20,574 nucleotides of DNA, from the NCBI GenBank assembly GCA_021845555.1, contig JAJZVS010000013.1, positions 1 to 20,574 on the forward strand, read 5' to 3'. The notes below the pieces were generated by a model. That model had not been told where the DNA came from. It worked only from the letters and a program-made list of their open reading frames with translations, and ran no database searches. Source of the stretch: Pseudomonadota bacterium. GTDB taxonomy: Bacteria; Pseudomonadota; Alphaproteobacteria; Acetobacterales; Acetobacteraceae. The position numbers and the translations under genes were made by a program. This document shows positions 7,617-15,976 of the stretch, in pieces. Numbering within the stretch: the first letter of the stretch is position 1; every line of letters starts with the position of its first letter.

Positions 7617-8725
7617 CCACGGCGATGACACTCTCACGCTACATCGCGCGGCAGTTCGTGATCGCGGCGCTCGGCATGCTGGTGGCGCTGACGCTGCTGG
7701 TGTCGCTGTTCGACTTCATCGACCTGCTGCGCCGGGCGAGCAACCACCCGGATGCCGGGTTCGCCCTGGTGGTCGGCATCGCGGCGCTGCGGCTGCCCTA
7801 TCTGGCGATGCAGGTGCTGCCCTTCGCGGTGCAGCTGGGTGCCATGCTGTGCTTCTGGCGACTCACCCGCTCCTCGGAGCTGATCGTGGCGCGCGCCGCC
7901 GGCGTCTCCGCCTGGGAATTCCTGGCCGGGCCGGTGCTGTGCGCCGCGCTGTTCGGCGTGGTGACCACCGCCGGGGTGACGCCGCTTTCCTCGGCCCTGT
8001 TCGCCCGCGCCGAGATGCTGGAAAACCGCACCCTGAGCACCGGCGGCGGCCCGATCGCGCTGAACGGCGGCCAGCTCTGGCTGCGCCAGGCCGACCGCGC
8101 GCTGGGGCCGGGCGGCGTGGCGATCCTGCATGGGCACGACGTGTCGGTGCAGGGTCAGGTCCTGACCGCGCGGGACGTGACGGTGTTCCGGTTGCTGGCG
8201 GACGACCAGTTGAGCAGCCGGATCCAGGCCGCCTCCGCCCGACTGGCCGACGGCAGCTGGACCCTGACGGGGGCACGGGTGATGCGCCCCGACCAGCCGC
8301 CGGAGCCGCCGACCGTGATGCACCTGCCGACCGATCTCACCATGGCGCGGGTGCAGGAAAGCTTCGCCTCCCCCGACACGCTCTCGGTCTGGCAATTGCC
8401 GGGGTTCATCGCCCTGCTGGAGCGCTCGGGCTTCTCCTCGATCCGCCACCGCCTGCATTTCCAGGCGCTGCTCGCCTTGCCGCTGCTGACGGCGACGATG
8501 GCGCTGGTGGGCGCCGGGTTCTCGCTGCGCCCGGCGCGCCGCGGCGGCGTGGCCCGGATGCTCGCGGCCGGGGTCGGGGCCGGCTTCGCGCTGTTCATGA
8601 TCTCCAAGCTCGCCGAGGAGTTCGGCGACTCGGGCGCCCTGCCGGTCGCATTGGCGGCCTGGGCTCCGGCCGCCGCCGGCCTCATGCTGGCGCTCGCCCT
8701 GCTGCTGCATATGGAGGATGGCTGA
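7613..8725 (+). CDS. lptG: LPS export ABC transporter permease LptG
   Basis: This 370-aa protein is the partner permease of LptF, of the same YjgP/YjgQ family and architecture. The first helix begins at LSRYIARQFVIAALG. The family segment LTRSSELIVARAAGVS lies near residues 84-99. A periplasmic jellyroll follows (about 130-265), then C-terminal helices with HFQALLALPLLTATMALVG. The GTG at 7613 overlaps the lptF stop by four bases, which favours translational coupling and balanced amounts of the two subunits. An ATG at 7625 is an alternative start four codons later. The lptG stop lies one base before the preferred lptD start. Confidence 0.92.
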   Translation: MTTAMTLSRYIARQFVIAALGMLVALTLLVSLFDFIDLLRRASNHPDAGFALVVGIAALRLPYLAMQVLPFAVQLGAMLCFWRLTRSSELIVARAAGVSAWEFLAGPVLCAALFGVVTTAGVTPLSSALFARAEMLENRTLSTGGGPIALNGGQLWLRQADRALGPGGVAILHGHDVSVQGQVLTARDVTVFRLLADDQLSSRIQAASARLADGSWTLTGARVMRPDQPPEPPTVMHLPTDLTMARVQESFASPDTLSVWQLPGFIALLERSGFSSIRHRLHFQALLALPLLTATMALVGAGFSLRPARRGGVARMLAAGVGAGFALFMISKLAEEFGDSGALPVALAAWAPAAAGLMLALALLLHMEDG

Positions 8726-8726
8726 G

Positions 8727-10952
8727 ATGGCGCGCCCCCGCGATCGGCGTCCGTGGCGCGTGCTGGTCGCGACGCTGCTGGCCATTCTCGTGCCGCCGGC
8801 GGCGCGCGCGCAGCTCGGTGCGTTGGCTTCAAGGGGCGGCTTTAACAGCACCGCGCCGGTCGGATTCACCGCCGATCAGGTCCGCTACGAGCGCAGCCGC
8901 ACGCTGGTGATCGCGAGCGGCCACGTCGAAGCCTGGCAGAACGATCACGTGCTGCGCGCCGACGCAGTGACCTTCGACCGCACCACGGGGGTGGCCACCG
9001 CGACCGGGCACGTGGTCCTGCTGGAGCCGGACGGGGAGGTGCTGTTCGCCGATTCCGCCCGGCTGTCGGACGGCATGCGCAACGGCGTGCTGCACAACCT
9101 GCGCGCCCGCCTGCCGCAGAACGCCCGGATGGCCGCCAACGCCGGCAAGCGCACCGACGGCGTGCTGGATCAGCTGTCCAAGGTGGTCTATTCCACCTGC
9201 AACCTGTGCAAGAAGAACCCCTACCTGCCGCCGCTTTGGCAGTTGCACGCGCGCACCGCGACCGAGGACCGCCAGCACAAGCGGATCGAGTTCACCGATA
9301 CCGAGATGCAGATCTTCGGCGTGCCGGTCGCGTGGTTCCCGTATTTCTACACCGCCGATCCGTCCGTGAAGCGGGCGTCGGGCATCCTGATCCCCTCCTT
9401 CGGCGTGAACTCCCATATCGGCGCCTTTCTCGCCCAGCCGTACTACTGGGTGATCGACGGCCAGTCGGACGCGACGATCACGCCGATGCTGACGAGCAGC
9501 GCCGGCCCCAATCTCGATGTCGAGTACCGTCGCCGGTTCAACAGCGGCTATCTGTCGCTGAACGGCTCGCTCGGCTACTTCCAGAATTCGCCGCAGACGA
9601 CGATCTACGCCAAGGGCCAGTTCGACCTGAACCCCACCTGGCGCTGGGGCTTCAACATCAACCGCGCGAGTTCCGCCGCCTATGTCCGGGATTTCCACCT
9701 GGGCAACGCGCTCGGCACGACATCTACCTTACTGGCGAGCCAGGTGTATGTGGAAGGGTTCGGCGAGGGGGCCTATTCCCGCCTGGACATGCGCTTCTAC
9801 CAGGGGCTCGACCCCACCACGATCGTTGACAGCCGCCTGCCTCTGGTGCTGCCGCATTACCGCTATCGCTATTTCGGCCAACCGGACGCGCTGGGCGGCC
9901 GGTTGAAGCTCGACGCCGGCTTCTTCAACGTGGTCCGCACGGACGGCACCAACACCCGCCGCGCCCGCCTGTCGGTGGAATGGGACCGGCCGTTCACCGG
10001 CGCGCTCGGCGATATCTGGACGCTCAAGCTGCACGCCGACGCGATCGGGTACAACGCCACCGACTTTAACCTGCAACCGAATTTCGGCCCGACGTCGCGG
10101 GTGAACACGGCCCGCGCCCTGCCCCAGATGGCGGTGGATGTGCGTTGGCCGTTCATGCGCGACTCCGGCGCCTGGGGCACGCAGCTGATCGAGCCGATGG
10201 CCGAACTCGTGGTGGCGCCGGCGGTGGGCGCGAGCCAGCAGATCCGCTATCCGAACGAGGACAGCCTGGATTTCGCCTTCACCGACGCCAATCTTTTCGG
10301 CTTCAACCGCTTCCCCGGCGTCGATCGGCTGGACGGCGGGGTGCGCGCCAATCTCGCGCTGCACGCGGCCTGGTACCTGGACGGGACGGTGCTGGACGGG
10401 CTGATCGGCCAGTCCTTCCGCACCGCGCCCGATCCGGTGTTTCCCGCCGGGTCCGGCCTGCACGATACCGTGTCCGACATCGTCGCCCGCGCCAGTTTCT
10501 CGCCCACCCACTGGCTCGACCTCGTGTATCGCACCCGGCTCGATCACCGCAGCCTCGCCACCCGCATGGCGGACGCCACCGCGACGGTGGGCGGACGGCG
10601 GCTGCAGGTCACCGCCGGGTATCTCTACACGACGTTCGATCCCTATTATTTCTACGATCAGGCGCAGCCGCCGCCGGTCGGTTCGTCCTATTATTTTCCG
10701 CGCAACGAGCTCACCCTGGGCTTCGTCACCAACTGGGGCGACTACCGGCTGGACGGCTTCGCCCAGCGCGACCTGGCGACCAACCAGATGGTCGCGATCG
10801 GCGGCGACGCGATCTACGAGAACGAGTGCGTGATCTTGGATTTCAAGCTCTACCGCCGCTATACCGCGTTCGCCGGGGACAGCGGCTCAACCACTGTGCT
10901 GCTCCAGATCACCTTCAAGACCATCGGCCAGTTCGGCTTCCACGCCCTGTGA
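8727..10952 (+). CDS. lptD: Outer-membrane LPS-assembly protein LptD
   Basis: This 741-aa protein is the beta-barrel translocon that, plugged by LptE, inserts LPS into the outer leaflet. A signal peptide is clear: basic MARPRDRRPW, a hydrophobic stretch and an ARA-QL cleavage site near residue 28. An OstA-type N-terminal domain (about 45-150) is followed by the barrel, which is rich in alternating aromatic strands. C158 and C161 (CNLC) and C701 near the end could form the disulfides known to be required in LptD. I prefer the ATG at 8727 because TGGAGG (8712-8717) lies nine bases away. The in-frame ATG at 8718 directly abuts that site, leaving no spacing. The gene is downstream of lptFG and upstream of its chaperone gene surA. 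No lptE is seen here. Confidence 0.92.
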   Translation: MARPRDRRPWRVLVATLLAILVPPAARAQLGALASRGGFNSTAPVGFTADQVRYERSRTLVIASGHVEAWQNDHVLRADAVTFDRTTGVATATGHVVLLEPDGEVLFADSARLSDGMRNGVLHNLRARLPQNARMAANAGKRTDGVLDQLSKVVYSTCNLCKKNPYLPPLWQLHARTATEDRQHKRIEFTDTEMQIFGVPVAWFPYFYTADPSVKRASGILIPSFGVNSHIGAFLAQPYYWVIDGQSDATITPMLTSSAGPNLDVEYRRRFNSGYLSLNGSLGYFQNSPQTTIYAKGQFDLNPTWRWGFNINRASSAAYVRDFHLGNALGTTSTLLASQVYVEGFGEGAYSRLDMRFYQGLDPTTIVDSRLPLVLPHYRYRYFGQPDALGGRLKLDAGFFNVVRTDGTNTRRARLSVEWDRPFTGALGDIWTLKLHADAIGYNATDFNLQPNFGPTSRVNTARALPQMAVDVRWPFMRDSGAWGTQLIEPMAELVVAPAVGASQQIRYPNEDSLDFAFTDANLFGFNRFPGVDRLDGGVRANLALHAAWYLDGTVLDGLIGQSFRTAPDPVFPAGSGLHDTVSDIVARASFSPTHWLDLVYRTRLDHRSLATRMADATATVGGRRLQVTAGYLYTTFDPYYFYDQAQPPPVGSSYYFPRNELTLGFVTNWGDYRLDGFAQRDLATNQMVAIGGDAIYENECVILDFKLYRRYTAFAGDSGSTTVLLQITFKTIGQFGFHAL

Positions 10953-10965
10953 GATTCCCTCCACC

Positions 10966-12378
10966 ATGTTGATGTCCCGCTTCGTCTGGTCGGTCCCCGT
11001 CTGGTCGGTCCCCGTCTGGTCGGTCCCCGTCTGGCCGGCCGCTATCCGCCGGGCCGCCTTGGCGCTGCCCCTTGCGCTGGCAGCGCTTGCCGCCCCGGTG
11101 GCGGCCGCCGGCGCGGCGGTGCCCACCCCCCCGGCGCGGCAGGCGTCCGGCGCCGAGGCGGTGCAAGGGGCGCATATCCTCGCGGTGGTGAATGGTTCGC
11201 CGATCACCAACATCGACGTGGAAAACCGCGCCAAGCTGTTTGCCCTCTCCGCCAATCTTGCCGTCACGCCGGCGGTGCTGGACCGGCTGAAGCCGCAGAT
11301 CCTTCGCCAGCTGATCGACGAGCGGTTGCGCATGCAGGCGGTAGAACGCGCCGAGATCGTGGTACCTGACAAGGCAATCGCGGATGCCATCGCCGAGATC
11401 GAGAAGCGGAACGGCATGGCGCCGGGAGCGTTGCGCAAGCGACTCGAAGCCGGCGGGGTGAGCATGGCCACCCTGGTCGATCAGCTGCGCACCCAGCTCG
11501 GCTGGACCCAGCTCCTGCGGGAAAAGCTCGGCGCGCGCGGAAGGGTGGACGACGCCGCGGTGGCGGCGGAGGAGCGCCTGCTGGCGCAGGAGACCGGCCA
11601 GCCGCAATACCATGTCGGCGAGATTTTCATCCCGGTCGAAACCGGATCGCGCGGCACCGCGGCGCGGAACTTCGCGCAGACCGTGATTTCGGAGCTGCGC
11701 GCCGGCGCGCCGTTCCCGGTGGTGGCGGCGCAGTTCAGCCAGAGCCAGACCGCGCTTGCCGGCGGCGATCTCGGCTGGGTCGCGGCCAACCAGCTCGATC
11801 CCGCGGTGGCGCGGGTGGTGGCGGAAATGCCGGTGGGCGCGGTGAGCAACCCGATCGCGGTGCCAGGCGGGATCGACATCGTCACGCTGGCCGGCAAGCG
11901 CGTGAGCGGGCATGACATGGCGACTATCCTGTCGATCCGCCAGGTATTCGTGCCGTTCACCAGCCCGCTCAACCCGCAGGCGCCCACCGCGCAGCAAATC
12001 GCCGCGCTGCAGCGCGCACGGCAGATCAGCCAGACGGTGAAAAGCTGCCCGCAGATGGAACAGTTGGCGGCGTCGATGCACTCCTCCCGTCCGGCCGACC
12101 CGGGGCCGATCCGGCTGGAGAACGTGCAGCCGCCGGCGTTCCGCCAGATGCTCTCGACGCTGCAACCCGGCCAGACAACGCAGCCGCTGGTTGCGCCGAA
12201 CGGGATCGGCGTGATGGTGCTGTGCTCGAAAGAGCGGAAGAACATGGCGCAGCTGACGCCGCAGGAGATCCGGATCCAGATCCTGTCGCAGCGGGTCAAC
12301 CTGCTGTCGCGGCAATTGCAGCAGGACCTGCGCAGTCAGGCGGATATCGAACTGCACCCGGGGGGCGGGGCGGCCTGA
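10966..12378 (+). CDS. surA: Periplasmic chaperone / parvulin isomerase SurA
   Basis: This 470-aa protein fits SurA, which escorts outer-membrane proteins such as LptD across the periplasm. It has a SurA N domain (about 65-185; ILAVVNGSPITNIDVENRAK), a parvulin domain (about 214-314; QYHVGEIFIP to GGDLGWV), a degenerate second parvulin-like part and a C-terminal helix. The N-terminus is odd: three VWSVP units precede a normal hydrophobic signal segment (AALALPLALAALAAPVAAA), giving a long n-region. No convincing Shine-Dalgarno precedes 10966, and M3 at 10972 is an alternative start. The gene follows lptD by 13 bases. The pdxA and ksgA genes often found next in alphaproteobacteria are absent. 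Confidence 0.88.
   Translation: MLMSRFVWSVPVWSVPVWSVPVWPAAIRRAALALPLALAALAAPVAAAGAAVPTPPARQASGAEAVQGAHILAVVNGSPITNIDVENRAKLFALSANLAVTPAVLDRLKPQILRQLIDERLRMQAVERAEIVVPDKAIADAIAEIEKRNGMAPGALRKRLEAGGVSMATLVDQLRTQLGWTQLLREKLGARGRVDDAAVAAEERLLAQETGQPQYHVGEIFIPVETGSRGTAARNFAQTVISELRAGAPFPVVAAQFSQSQTALAGGDLGWVAANQLDPAVARVVAEMPVGAVSNPIAVPGGIDIVTLAGKRVSGHDMATILSIRQVFVPFTSPLNPQAPTAQQIAALQRARQISQTVKSCPQMEQLAASMHSSRPADPGPIRLENVQPPAFRQMLSTLQPGQTTQPLVAPNGIGVMVLCSKERKNMAQLTPQEIRIQILSQRVNLLSRQLQQDLRSQADIELHPGGGAA
10984..11034 (+). repeat. 15-bp minisatellite in surA signal region
   Basis: GTCTGGTCGGTCCCC is present in three perfect copies (10984-10998, 10999-11013, 11014-11028) plus a six-base partial copy to 11034. 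Because the unit is five codons, copy-number change would keep the frame and add or remove VWSVP units ahead of the signal-peptide core. Confidence 0.9.
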
Positions 12379-12392
12379 ACCCGCCCGCCCCC
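12361..12392. terminator. GC hairpin over the surA stop
   Basis: Bases 12361-12373 pair with 12381-12392 as a 12-bp G/C-only stem with one bulged G and the loop CCTGAAC, which contains most of the surA stop. It lies between convergent surA and the aminotransferase gene, so it may end transcription from either side. No T-run follows, and another palindrome, CCGGCGCCGG, lies at 12391-12400. Confidence 0.45.
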
Positions 12393-12403
12393 GGCGCCGG
12401 CCG

Positions 12404-13594
12404 TCAGGCGCTGAACCACGCCATCGCCGCCTCGACGCCGCCCTTGCCGTGCGGCACGTGGTTCTGGCGCAGCGCCATCTCCACCGCCCCCAGCGTGCCC
12501 AGCACCATCGGCTCGTTCAGATCGCCCATGTGGCCGATGCGGAACACCCGCCCGCCCAGCTTGCCGAGTCCGCCGCCCAGGCTCACGTTGTAGCGGGTCC
12601 GCGCGGTGCGCCGCAGCGCGTCGGCGTCATGGCCTTCGGGCATCAGGATCGCGGTCACGGAATCGGACACCCGCGCGGGGTTGGTGCAGAACAGCTGCGG
12701 GCCGTTGTTGCCCGACCACACCGCGACCGCGCGACGCACCCCCTCGGCGAGGCGATGGTGGCGCGCCACCACCGCGTCCATGCCTTCTTCCTCCAGCAGG
12801 CGCACCGCCTCGCGCAGGCCGTAGAACGCGTTCACCGGCACGGTGCCGACGAAGCTGTTGTGCGGCTTGCGCGTCAGCATCACCGACCAGTCGAAATAGT
12901 AGCGTCCGAGCTTCGCCTTCTGGTGCGCCGCGAATCCCTTCTCGGACACGCCGGTGAAGCTCATGCCGGTCGGGTTCATCAGCCCCTTCTGGCTGCCGCC
13001 CACCACCGCGTCGATCCCCCAGTCGTCCATGCGGAACTCGAGGCTGGCGAGCGAGGAGATGGTATCGACCAGGAACAGCGCCGGATGCTTCGCCGCGTCG
13101 ATCGCCGCGCGCACCTCGGCGGGCGGGATCATCAGCCCGGTGGCGGTTTCGTTGTGCACGACGCAGACCGCCTTGATGGCGTGGGCGCGATCGGCCACCA
13201 GCGCGTCGCGCACCTTGGCGAGGTCGATGCCGTGGCGCCAGTCGGCCGCGACCGTCTGCACCTCCACCCCGTGCGCGGCGGCCATCTTGCCCCATTCCTC
13301 GGAGAAATAGCCCGAATCCAGGACCAGGATCGTCTCCCCCGGCGAGAGCAGGTTGGTCAGCGTCGCCTCCCAGGCGGCGTGGCCGGAGCCCGTGTACATG
13401 AACAGATGATGCTTGGTGCCCAGCACCCGCTTGATCCCGGCGAACACCTGCTCATAGACCGGCATGAAGTCCGGATCGTGGAAATCGACGGTCGGGCGGT
13501 CGATCGCGCGCAGGATCGAATCCGGAATGTTGGTCGGGCCGGGGTTGGCGAAGAAGTGCCGTCCGCGCAGAGTCTTCGGGGCCGTGCTGGTCAT
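12404..13594 (-). CDS. Class V aminotransferase, serine/alanine-glyoxylate type
   Basis: This 396-aa PLP enzyme of aminotransferase class V resembles serine-glyoxylate (SgaA) and alanine-glyoxylate aminotransferases, which turn glyoxylate into glycine. The N-terminal motif FFANPGPTNIPDSILRA and YTGSGHAAWEA are typical. K203 in GGSQKGLMNPTG is the expected PLP lysine, and D177 in LFLVDTISS binds the pyridine ring. The start at 13594 is supported by AAGGAAGG about seven bases upstream; the longer open frame upstream is a shadow of guaA. It lies 14 bases after the guaA stop and is probably co-transcribed. Glycine formed here could feed purine synthesis, which would suit that pairing (inference). 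The exact amino donor cannot be settled by eye. Confidence 0.88.
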   Translation of the reverse strand: MTSTAPKTLRGRHFFANPGPTNIPDSILRAIDRPTVDFHDPDFMPVYEQVFAGIKRVLGTKHHLFMYTGSGHAAWEATLTNLLSPGETILVLDSGYFSEEWGKMAAAHGVEVQTVAADWRHGIDLAKVRDALVADRAHAIKAVCVVHNETATGLMIPPAEVRAAIDAAKHPALFLVDTISSLASLEFRMDDWGIDAVVGGSQKGLMNPTGMSFTGVSEKGFAAHQKAKLGRYYFDWSVMLTRKPHNSFVGTVPVNAFYGLREAVRLLEEEGMDAVVARHHRLAEGVRRAVAVWSGNNGPQLFCTNPARVSDSVTAILMPEGHDADALRRTARTRYNVSLGGGLGKLGGRVFRIGHMGDLNEPMVLGTLGAVEMALRQNHVPHGKGGVEAAMAWFSA

Positions 13595-13608
13595 CGCATA
13601 CCTTCCTT

Positions 13609-15180
13609 CTATTCCCACTCGATCGTGCCGGGCGGCTTGCTGGTGATATCGTAGGTGACACGGTTGATCCCGCGCACTTCGTTCACGATCCGCCCGGCGA
13701 CGCGGGCGAGGAACCCGGCGTCGAACGGATACACATCGGCGGTCATGCCGTCGGTGCTGGTCACGGCGCGCAGCGCGCACACATGGTCGTAGGTCCGCCC
13801 GTCGCCCATCACGCCCACCGAGCGCACCGGCAGCAGCACCGCGAACGCCTGCCAGATCGCGTCATAGAGCCCGGCGGCGCGGATTTCCTCCAGGAACACC
13901 GCATCGGCCCGGCGCAGGATCGCCAGCTTCTCGGCCGTGATGGGACCGGGGATGCGGATGGCGAGTCCCGGTCCGGGGAACGGGTGGCGGCCGACGATCA
14001 CCTCCGGCAGGCCGAGCGTGCGGCCCAGTTCGCGCACCTCGTCCTTGAACAGCTCGCGCAGCGGCTCGACCAGTTTCATCCGCATCCGTTCCGGCAGGCC
14101 GCCCACGTTGTGGTGCGACTTGATGGTGACGGAGGGACCGCCGGTGGGCGCCACCGATTCGATCACGTCCGGATAGAGCGTGCCCTGGGCGAGGAAATCC
14201 GCGCCGCCGAGCTTGCCCGCTTCCTGCTCGAACACCTCGATGAACAGGCGGCCGATCGTCTTGCGCTTGGCCTCCGGGTCGGTCACGCCGTCCAGCGCGG
14301 CGAGGAACAGGTCGGCGGCGTCGCGGTGCACCAGGCGGATGTTGAACCGGTCGCGGAAGGTGGCGACCACGTCATCCGCCTCGCCCTCCCGCAGCAGGCC
14401 GTGATCGACGAAGATGCAGGTCAGCTGATCGCCGATCGCCTCGTGGATCAGCACCGCCGCCACCGCGCTGTCGACGCCGCCCGACAGGCCGCAGATCACC
14501 CGCCCCTGCCCGACCTGGGCACGGATACGGGCGATGCCGGCGGCGCGGACGTTCGCCATGGTCCAACTGCCGGACAGACCGGCGACGTGGTGGGTGAAGT
14601 TGTGCAGCAGCGCGGTGCCGTGCGGGGTGTGCGCGACCTCCGGATGGAACTGCACGCCATAGAAATGCCGCGCGTCGTCGGCGATGGCGGCGAAGGGCGC
14701 GCCCTCGGTGGCCGCCACGGCGCGGAAACCCGGCGGCAGGCGGGTGACGCGGTCCCCGTGGCTCATCCACACCTGCTCGCGCCCGCCCTTCGGCCAGACG
14801 CCGTGGAACAGGGCGCAGTCGTCGGTGATGTCGATGAAGGCGCGGCCGAACTCGCGCTGGGTATGGGTCTCCACCGCTCCGCCCAACTGGTGGCAGAGCA
14901 GCTGTTCCCCGTAGCAGATGCCGAGGATCGGCACGCCGAGCCCGAAGATCTCCGCCGGCGCGAGCGGCGCGCCCGGCTCGTGCACCGAGGCCGGGCCGCC
15001 CGACAGCACGACCGCGCGCGGCCGCCAGGCGGCGATGCGCGCCGGGTCGGTGTGGTATGGCCAGATCTCGCAATAGACGCCCGAATAGCGCAGGCGCCGG
15101 GCGATCAACTGGGTGACCTGGGAGCCGAAATCGAGGATCAGGACGCGATCGGCGGGCGCGTCCGCGATGGGATCAGCCAT
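13609..15180 (-). CDS. guaA: GMP synthase (glutamine-hydrolysing)
   Basis: This 523-aa protein makes GMP from XMP, ATP and glutamine, the last step of guanine nucleotide synthesis. The class I glutamine amidotransferase domain (about 12-200) has C89 in GICYGEQ and H179/E181 in QFHPEV. The ATP-pyrophosphatase domain carries the P-loop SGGVDS (233-238). The C-terminal dimerisation domain ends with the canonical ITSKPPGTIEWE. Length is normal and nothing is missing. No clear Shine-Dalgarno precedes the ATG at 15180. The gene is divergent from vapBC with 138 bases between them and is first in a likely operon with the aminotransferase. Confidence 0.97.
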   Translation of the reverse strand: MADPIADAPADRVLILDFGSQVTQLIARRLRYSGVYCEIWPYHTDPARIAAWRPRAVVLSGGPASVHEPGAPLAPAEIFGLGVPILGICYGEQLLCHQLGGAVETHTQREFGRAFIDITDDCALFHGVWPKGGREQVWMSHGDRVTRLPPGFRAVAATEGAPFAAIADDARHFYGVQFHPEVAHTPHGTALLHNFTHHVAGLSGSWTMANVRAAGIARIRAQVGQGRVICGLSGGVDSAVAAVLIHEAIGDQLTCIFVDHGLLREGEADDVVATFRDRFNIRLVHRDAADLFLAALDGVTDPEAKRKTIGRLFIEVFEQEAGKLGGADFLAQGTLYPDVIESVAPTGGPSVTIKSHHNVGGLPERMRMKLVEPLRELFKDEVRELGRTLGLPEVIVGRHPFPGPGLAIRIPGPITAEKLAILRRADAVFLEEIRAAGLYDAIWQAFAVLLPVRSVGVMGDGRTYDHVCALRAVTSTDGMTADVYPFDAGFLARVAGRIVNEVRGINRVTYDITSKPPGTIEWE

Positions 15181-15256
15181 GGGTGGGGAACCGGCGTTTC
15201 ACGGTCCTGGGGGACGTGGCACGCAGGGCCGGGGTTGGCAAGGGGCGGATGCGCGC

Positions 15257-15285
15257 TTGACGATCCGCTCCGCGATGTGTATGAA
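15257..15285 (+). promoter_or_regulatory. Sigma-70-type promoter of vapBC
   Basis: TTGACG (15257-15262) and TATGAA (15280-15285) are separated by exactly 17 bases, matching the -35/-10 consensus at five and four of six positions. Transcription would begin near 15292, about 27 bases before the vapB ATG. The short inverted pair GCGGAT (15245-15250) / ATCCGC (15263-15268) brackets the -35 box. Confidence 0.7.
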
Positions 15286-15307
15286 AAACCTCATGGCATA
15301 CACATCG
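15273..15307. promoter_or_regulatory. Probable VapB/VapBC operator
   Basis: CGATGTGTATG (15273-15283) is repeated in exact inverted form at 15297-15307, with 13 bases between. The left arm covers most of the -10 box and the right arm lies at the transcript start, so binding would block RNA polymerase. This fits the autoregulation known for VapBC complexes. Confidence 0.75.
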
Positions 15308-15318
15308 GACGCGCCCCC

Positions 15319-15528
15319 ATGCGGACCAACATCGACATCGACGACGCGTTGATGGGCGCCGCCATGGAAGCCACCCGCCTGCCGACCAAGAAGGCGACGG
15401 TCGAGGAGGCCTTGCGCCGCCTGGTACGCCACCATCGCCAGCAGCAGGCGCTCGCCGATCTGGCGGGCCTCGGCTGGGAGGGCGATCTGGACGCACGGCG
15501 CCAGGACCCCGCCCGCGACGCCGGGTGA
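15319..15528 (+). CDS. vapB: Type II antitoxin, VapB family
   Basis: This 69-aa protein matches the VapB antitoxin family. An N-terminal ribbon-helix-helix-like DNA-binding part (MRTNIDIDDALMGAAMEATR, then TVEEALRRLV) would bind the operator. A C-terminal tail ending GLGWEGDLDARRQD is the usual segment that inserts into the VapC active site. The ATG at 15319 is the first suitable start after the predicted promoter. No Shine-Dalgarno is visible in the short leader. Its stop overlaps the vapC GTG by four bases (GTGA), coupling antitoxin and toxin translation. Confidence 0.9.
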   Translation: MRTNIDIDDALMGAAMEATRLPTKKATVEEALRRLVRHHRQQQALADLAGLGWEGDLDARRQDPARDAG

Positions 15529-15917
15529 ACGTCCTGGTGGACAGCTCGGTCTGGATCGCCCTGCTCCGCGGCGCAGACATCCCGGAGGTGCGGCGCCTGC
15601 GGGCGATCGACGCACCCGACGAAATCCTGCTGGGCGACCTGGTCCTGCTCGAAGTGCTCCAGGGCGCGCGCGACGACGCCCATGCGGAGCGGATCGAGCG
15701 GAACCTGCGCCAGTTCCCGATCGAGCCGGTGCTGGGCGAAGGAATCGCGATCCTTGCGGCACGGAACGATCGGCTGTTGCGCGCGCGCGGAGTGACGGTG
15801 CGCAAGACGATCGACGTGATCCTCGGCACGTTCTGCATCGCGCGCGGCTATGCGCTGCTGCACGCGGACCGGGATTTCGCGCCGATGACGACGCATCTGG
15901 GGCTCCGCCAGGCGTAG
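15525..15917 (+). CDS. vapC: Type II toxin, VapC PIN-domain RNase
   Basis: This 130-aa PIN-domain protein is a magnesium-dependent endoribonuclease toxin that typically cleaves tRNA or rRNA and is held inactive by VapB. The acidic metal-binding residues are present: D6 in VLVDSSVWI, E43 in LLEVLQG, D97 in TIDVILG, and D115 or D117 in HADRDF. Length is normal and the active site looks intact, so the toxin is predicted to be functional. The GTG start overlaps the vapB stop. It is probably repressed together with vapB through the operator upstream. The target RNA is not predictable here. Confidence 0.93.
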   Translation: MNVLVDSSVWIALLRGADIPEVRRLRAIDAPDEILLGDLVLLEVLQGARDDAHAERIERNLRQFPIEPVLGEGIAILAARNDRLLRARGVTVRKTIDVILGTFCIARGYALLHADRDFAPMTTHLGLRQA

Positions 15918-15923
15918 GCCGGA

Positions 15924-15954
15924 TTGGCACTTTTCCCGCCTCGCGTGGCATGAT
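15924..15954 (+). promoter_or_regulatory. Weak promoter candidate before the csaA-like gene
   Basis: TTGGCA (15924-15929) and CATGAT (15949-15954) resemble -35 and -10 boxes, with TG just before the -10, but the 19-base spacing is long. It lies in the short gap after vapC. Read-through from vapBC is an alternative. Confidence 0.25.
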
Positions 15955-15976
15955 CGCGCGGAACAGGGAGGCCGCC

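Noticed and set aside
5319..7637. Long upstream extension of the GNAT frame on the minus strand
   Set aside because: It lies antisense to the hydrolase and lptF, and the GNAT start at 5318 has a strong Shine-Dalgarno.
10915..12357. Minus-strand frame with RPDGD repeats opposite surA
   Set aside because: The repeats are only the complementary reading of the 15-bp surA minisatellite, and no start signal or domain supports the frame.
13783..15318. Plus-strand open frame running into vapB
   Set aside because: It is antisense to guaA and low in complexity. The vapB promoter at 15257-15285 lies within it, so translation starts at 15319.
15925..15939. Sigma-54-like GG-N10-GC element before the csaA-like gene
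   Set aside because: The GG side is good, but the -12 side reads CCGC instead of TTGC and there is no visible activator site.
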